Shown here: one piece after another, positions 6,721-8,555 of the stretch
How the letters are laid out: each line of letters starts with the position of its first letter
Numbering within the stretch: position 1 is the first letter of the stretch
From: Oscillospiraceae bacterium
Lineage (GTDB): Bacteria; Bacillota; Clostridia; Oscillospirales; Ruminococcaceae
NCBI GenBank assembly: GCA_020024235.1
Contig: JAHHUA010000068.1
Location: 1-8,555, forward strand
Reading direction: 5' to 3'
Length of the DNA: 8,555 nucleotides
Made by a program: the position numbers and the translations under genes
The notes under the pieces: model-generated
Seen by the model: only the letters and a program-made list of their open reading frames with translations
Databases searched by the model: none
What the model was told of the DNA's origin: nothing

Positions 6721-8555
6721 ATGAATTTGCTTAATACAGTTTTAATAGTTGATGATAGTGTTGTAAACAGAAGATTGTTATCTGATATTTTAGTTAAAGA
6801 TTACTATATAATATGGGCAGAAAACGGTGCTGAAGCTTTAAAAGTGTTGTCAAAGAGCAGGCTTAAAATTTCAGCTGTTGTGCTGGATTTGATAATGCCG
6901 GTAATGAACGGTTTTGAATTTATGGAGGAACTATCTAAACACAGCGAATATAAAGACATACCTGTTATTATAACCACAGCACAAAATGATAAGGAAAGTG
7001 AACTAAAAGCTCTCAAATGCGGTGCATGGGATTTTGTCAGCAAACCCTATCAACCTGAAATTTTGAAATTCAGGCTTAAAAATGCCATTGATCGCAGTGA
7101 ATTATCTGCCTATAAAAAGCTAAAATATCTTTCACAATTTGATGAGCTAACAGATGTATACAATAAATCAAAATTTCTTAATGACACATCAAATCTGATA
7201 AAAAGCGAAAAATTTGACAATCTTGCTCTTTTTAGATTTGATATTGACAAATTTTCCCTTATAAATACATTTTTCGGATATAAAGAAGGGGACAATCTTA
7301 TAAGATATTGTGCAGAATTGATAGATAAAATTTGCAGAAAAAGAAAAATTGCCACATATGGTCGAATTAGAGCAGATGTTTTTGCATTCTGTACATCTTT
7401 GGAAAGTTTATCAGAAATAGAAGAAATAACAAATACAATAAACACAGAATTAAACAAGTATAAAATAAATTTTACCTTGGTGCCTTCTGTTTCGGTTTAC
7501 ATTATTAATGATAAAGATGTTCCGGTAAATCTTATGCTGGATTATGCTGAGCTTGCTGCCAAAAGCATAAAGGGAAATTATATGAAGCTTTATGCTGTTT
7601 ATGAAAGCTGGATGATTAAAGAAACCGCTGACAGACAGACAATCATAAATGAAATGGGCAAGGCTTTAACAAATGATGAATTTGTAGTTTACTATCAGCC
7701 CAAATATGATCTTAAAACTTTTAAAATAAGCGGTGCAGAAGCTTTGGTAAGATGGATACATCCCACAAAAGGTATTATATCTCCTGCAAAATTTCTTCCA
7801 ATATTTGAAGAAAGCGGATTTATAACCAAAATGGATTATTATATTTGGGAACAGGTCTGCATTGATATGAGAAGATGGCTTGATGACGGTATTGATGTGA
7901 AACCTATGTCAATCAATGTATCAAGGGTAGATTTATTTGCACAGGATTTAGTTGAAACACTCTGCAATTTGACAAATGAATATAATATCCCAAGAGAACT
8001 GTTACAGCTTGAAATAACTGAAAGTGTTTATGTATATGACAGTCAATTTATCAAGAAAATTGTCAAAAAACTTCATGATAAGGGTTTTGTAATACTTATG
8101 GACGATTTTGGAAGCGGTTTTTCATCACTTAATATTCTTAAAGAAATTGATATTGATGTGCTTAAAATTGATATGAAATTCTTTGAAAAAGCAGGCGATG
8201 AAGGAAAAGGAAAAGTCATTGTTACATCTGTTATATGTATGGCAAACGGACTTAACATTTCCACTGTGGCAGAAGGGGTAGAAGATGAAGAACAAGTTTC
8301 GTTTTTAAAAAGTATAGGCTGTGATATAGTACAGGGATATTATTTTTCAAAAGCTGTTACTAAAGATATATATTATCAGCTTATAAAAGAAAATAAACCT
8401 ATTAAAAATGTGGAACAGATACCTGAAGAAAATGTTAATACATGGCTTAGCACTCCTCAAATGCAAATGATGTTTTCTACTTTGCCTCAACCCATAGCTC
8501 TTTATCATGTGAGTGAAGATACAATAAAAACCCTGTATGTAAACGGAACTTATAC
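6721..8555 (+). CDS. Response regulator with REC, degenerate GGDEF and EAL domains (c-di-GMP phosphodiesterase), 3' partial
   Basis: The reading frame is open to the right edge, with 611 codons visible. Residues 1-125 are a receiver domain: acidic pair Asp11-Asp12, phospho-acceptor Asp56 (VLDLIMPVMNG), Thr86 and Lys108-Pro109. Residues about 138-295 are a GGDEF domain starting FDELTDVYNKSKF. GTP and metal positions Asp174, Asn182 and Asp191 survive, but the signature is RADVF (217-221) and the inhibitory RxxD site reads RKIA (208-211), so cyclase activity is unlikely. Residues about 305-555 are an EAL domain with EALVR (Glu340), Asn399, Glu431, Asp461-Asp462 (DDFGSGFSSL), Lys482, Glu518 and Gln538, the full catalytic set. 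It should hydrolyse c-di-GMP, controlled by phosphorylation from an unseen histidine kinase. No membrane segment is seen. Residues from about 562 start another segment. It likely has its own promoter and no functional link to hut is evident. Confidence 0.93.
   Translation, partial: MNLLNTVLIVDDSVVNRRLLSDILVKDYYIIWAENGAEALKVLSKSRLKISAVVLDLIMPVMNGFEFMEELSKHSEYKDIPVIITTAQNDKESELKALKCGAWDFVSKPYQPEILKFRLKNAIDRSELSAYKKLKYLSQFDELTDVYNKSKFLNDTSNLIKSEKFDNLALFRFDIDKFSLINTFFGYKEGDNLIRYCAELIDKICRKRKIATYGRIRADVFAFCTSLESLSEIEEITNTINTELNKYKINFTLVPSVSVYIINDKDVPVNLMLDYAELAAKSIKGNYMKLYAVYESWMIKETADRQTIINEMGKALTNDEFVVYYQPKYDLKTFKISGAEALVRWIHPTKGIISPAKFLPIFEESGFITKMDYYIWEQVCIDMRRWLDDGIDVKPMSINVSRVDLFAQDLVETLCNLTNEYNIPRELLQLEITESVYVYDSQFIKKIVKKLHDKGFVILMDDFGSGFSSLNILKEIDIDVLKIDMKFFEKAGDEGKGKVIVTSVICMANGLNISTVAEGVEDEEQVSFLKSIGCDIVQGYYFSKAVTKDIYYQLIKENKPIKNVEQIPEENVNTWLSTPQMQMMFSTLPQPIALYHVSEDTIKTLYVNGTY

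Noticed and set aside
7110..7457. Open frame of 115 codons on the minus strand opposite the GGDEF region.
   Set aside because: The plus strand encodes a clear, continuous GGDEF domain here; the reverse frame shows no motif and no good ribosome site was evident.
6721..8555. Functional coupling of the c-di-GMP gene to histidine use because of adjacency.
   Set aside because: A strong terminator and a separate promoter lie between them, and no shared motif or regulator is visible. Adjacency alone is not evidence.

Overview
This AT-rich window has short intergenic gaps, strong purine-rich ribosome binding sites, frequent AGA arginine codons and a U-tailed intrinsic terminator. The style suggests a low-GC Gram-positive anaerobe, most likely a member of the Clostridia. 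That assignment is inferred from composition and gene content; no phylogenetic marker gene is present.

Positions 35 to 6528 hold five complete, co-directional genes that form an entire histidine degradation pathway in reaction order: hutH (histidine ammonia-lyase), hutU (urocanate hydratase), hutI (imidazolonepropionase), ftcD (glutamate formimidoyltransferase) and fchA (formimidoyl-THF cyclodeaminase). Histidine is deaminated to urocanate, hydrated, ring-opened to formiminoglutamate, and the formimino carbon is moved to tetrahydrofolate, yielding glutamate. FchA then releases ammonia and leaves 5,10-methenyl-THF. This is the folate-dependent route known from histidine-fermenting anaerobes, not the HutG or HutF routes. 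No regulator, histidine transporter or later folate enzyme (folD, fhs) lies inside the window. Gaps between the genes are 57, 77, 27 and 12 bases with no terminator between them, so one transcript is likely. The operon promoter must lie left of the window or in its first 34 bases.

A perfect 16-bp hairpin with a T-rich tail begins at the base after the fchA stop and closes the operon. A 192-base gap follows, holding this terminator, a good sigma-A-type promoter and a possible CodY-like site.

From 6721 to the right edge, still open, runs a large signalling protein: a receiver domain, a GGDEF domain with a ruined active site, an EAL domain with its catalytic residues intact, and the start of a further, possibly PAS-like, segment. 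It is most likely a phosphorylation-controlled c-di-GMP phosphodiesterase. It appears to be a separate transcription unit and nothing in the sequence ties it functionally to histidine use.

I see no mobile element, CRISPR array, tRNA, rRNA or clearly new system. The points most worth a second look are the vertebrate-like long urocanase, which seems to lack the cysteine equivalent to P. putida Cys410, and the degenerate GGDEF plus the C-terminal extension of the last gene.
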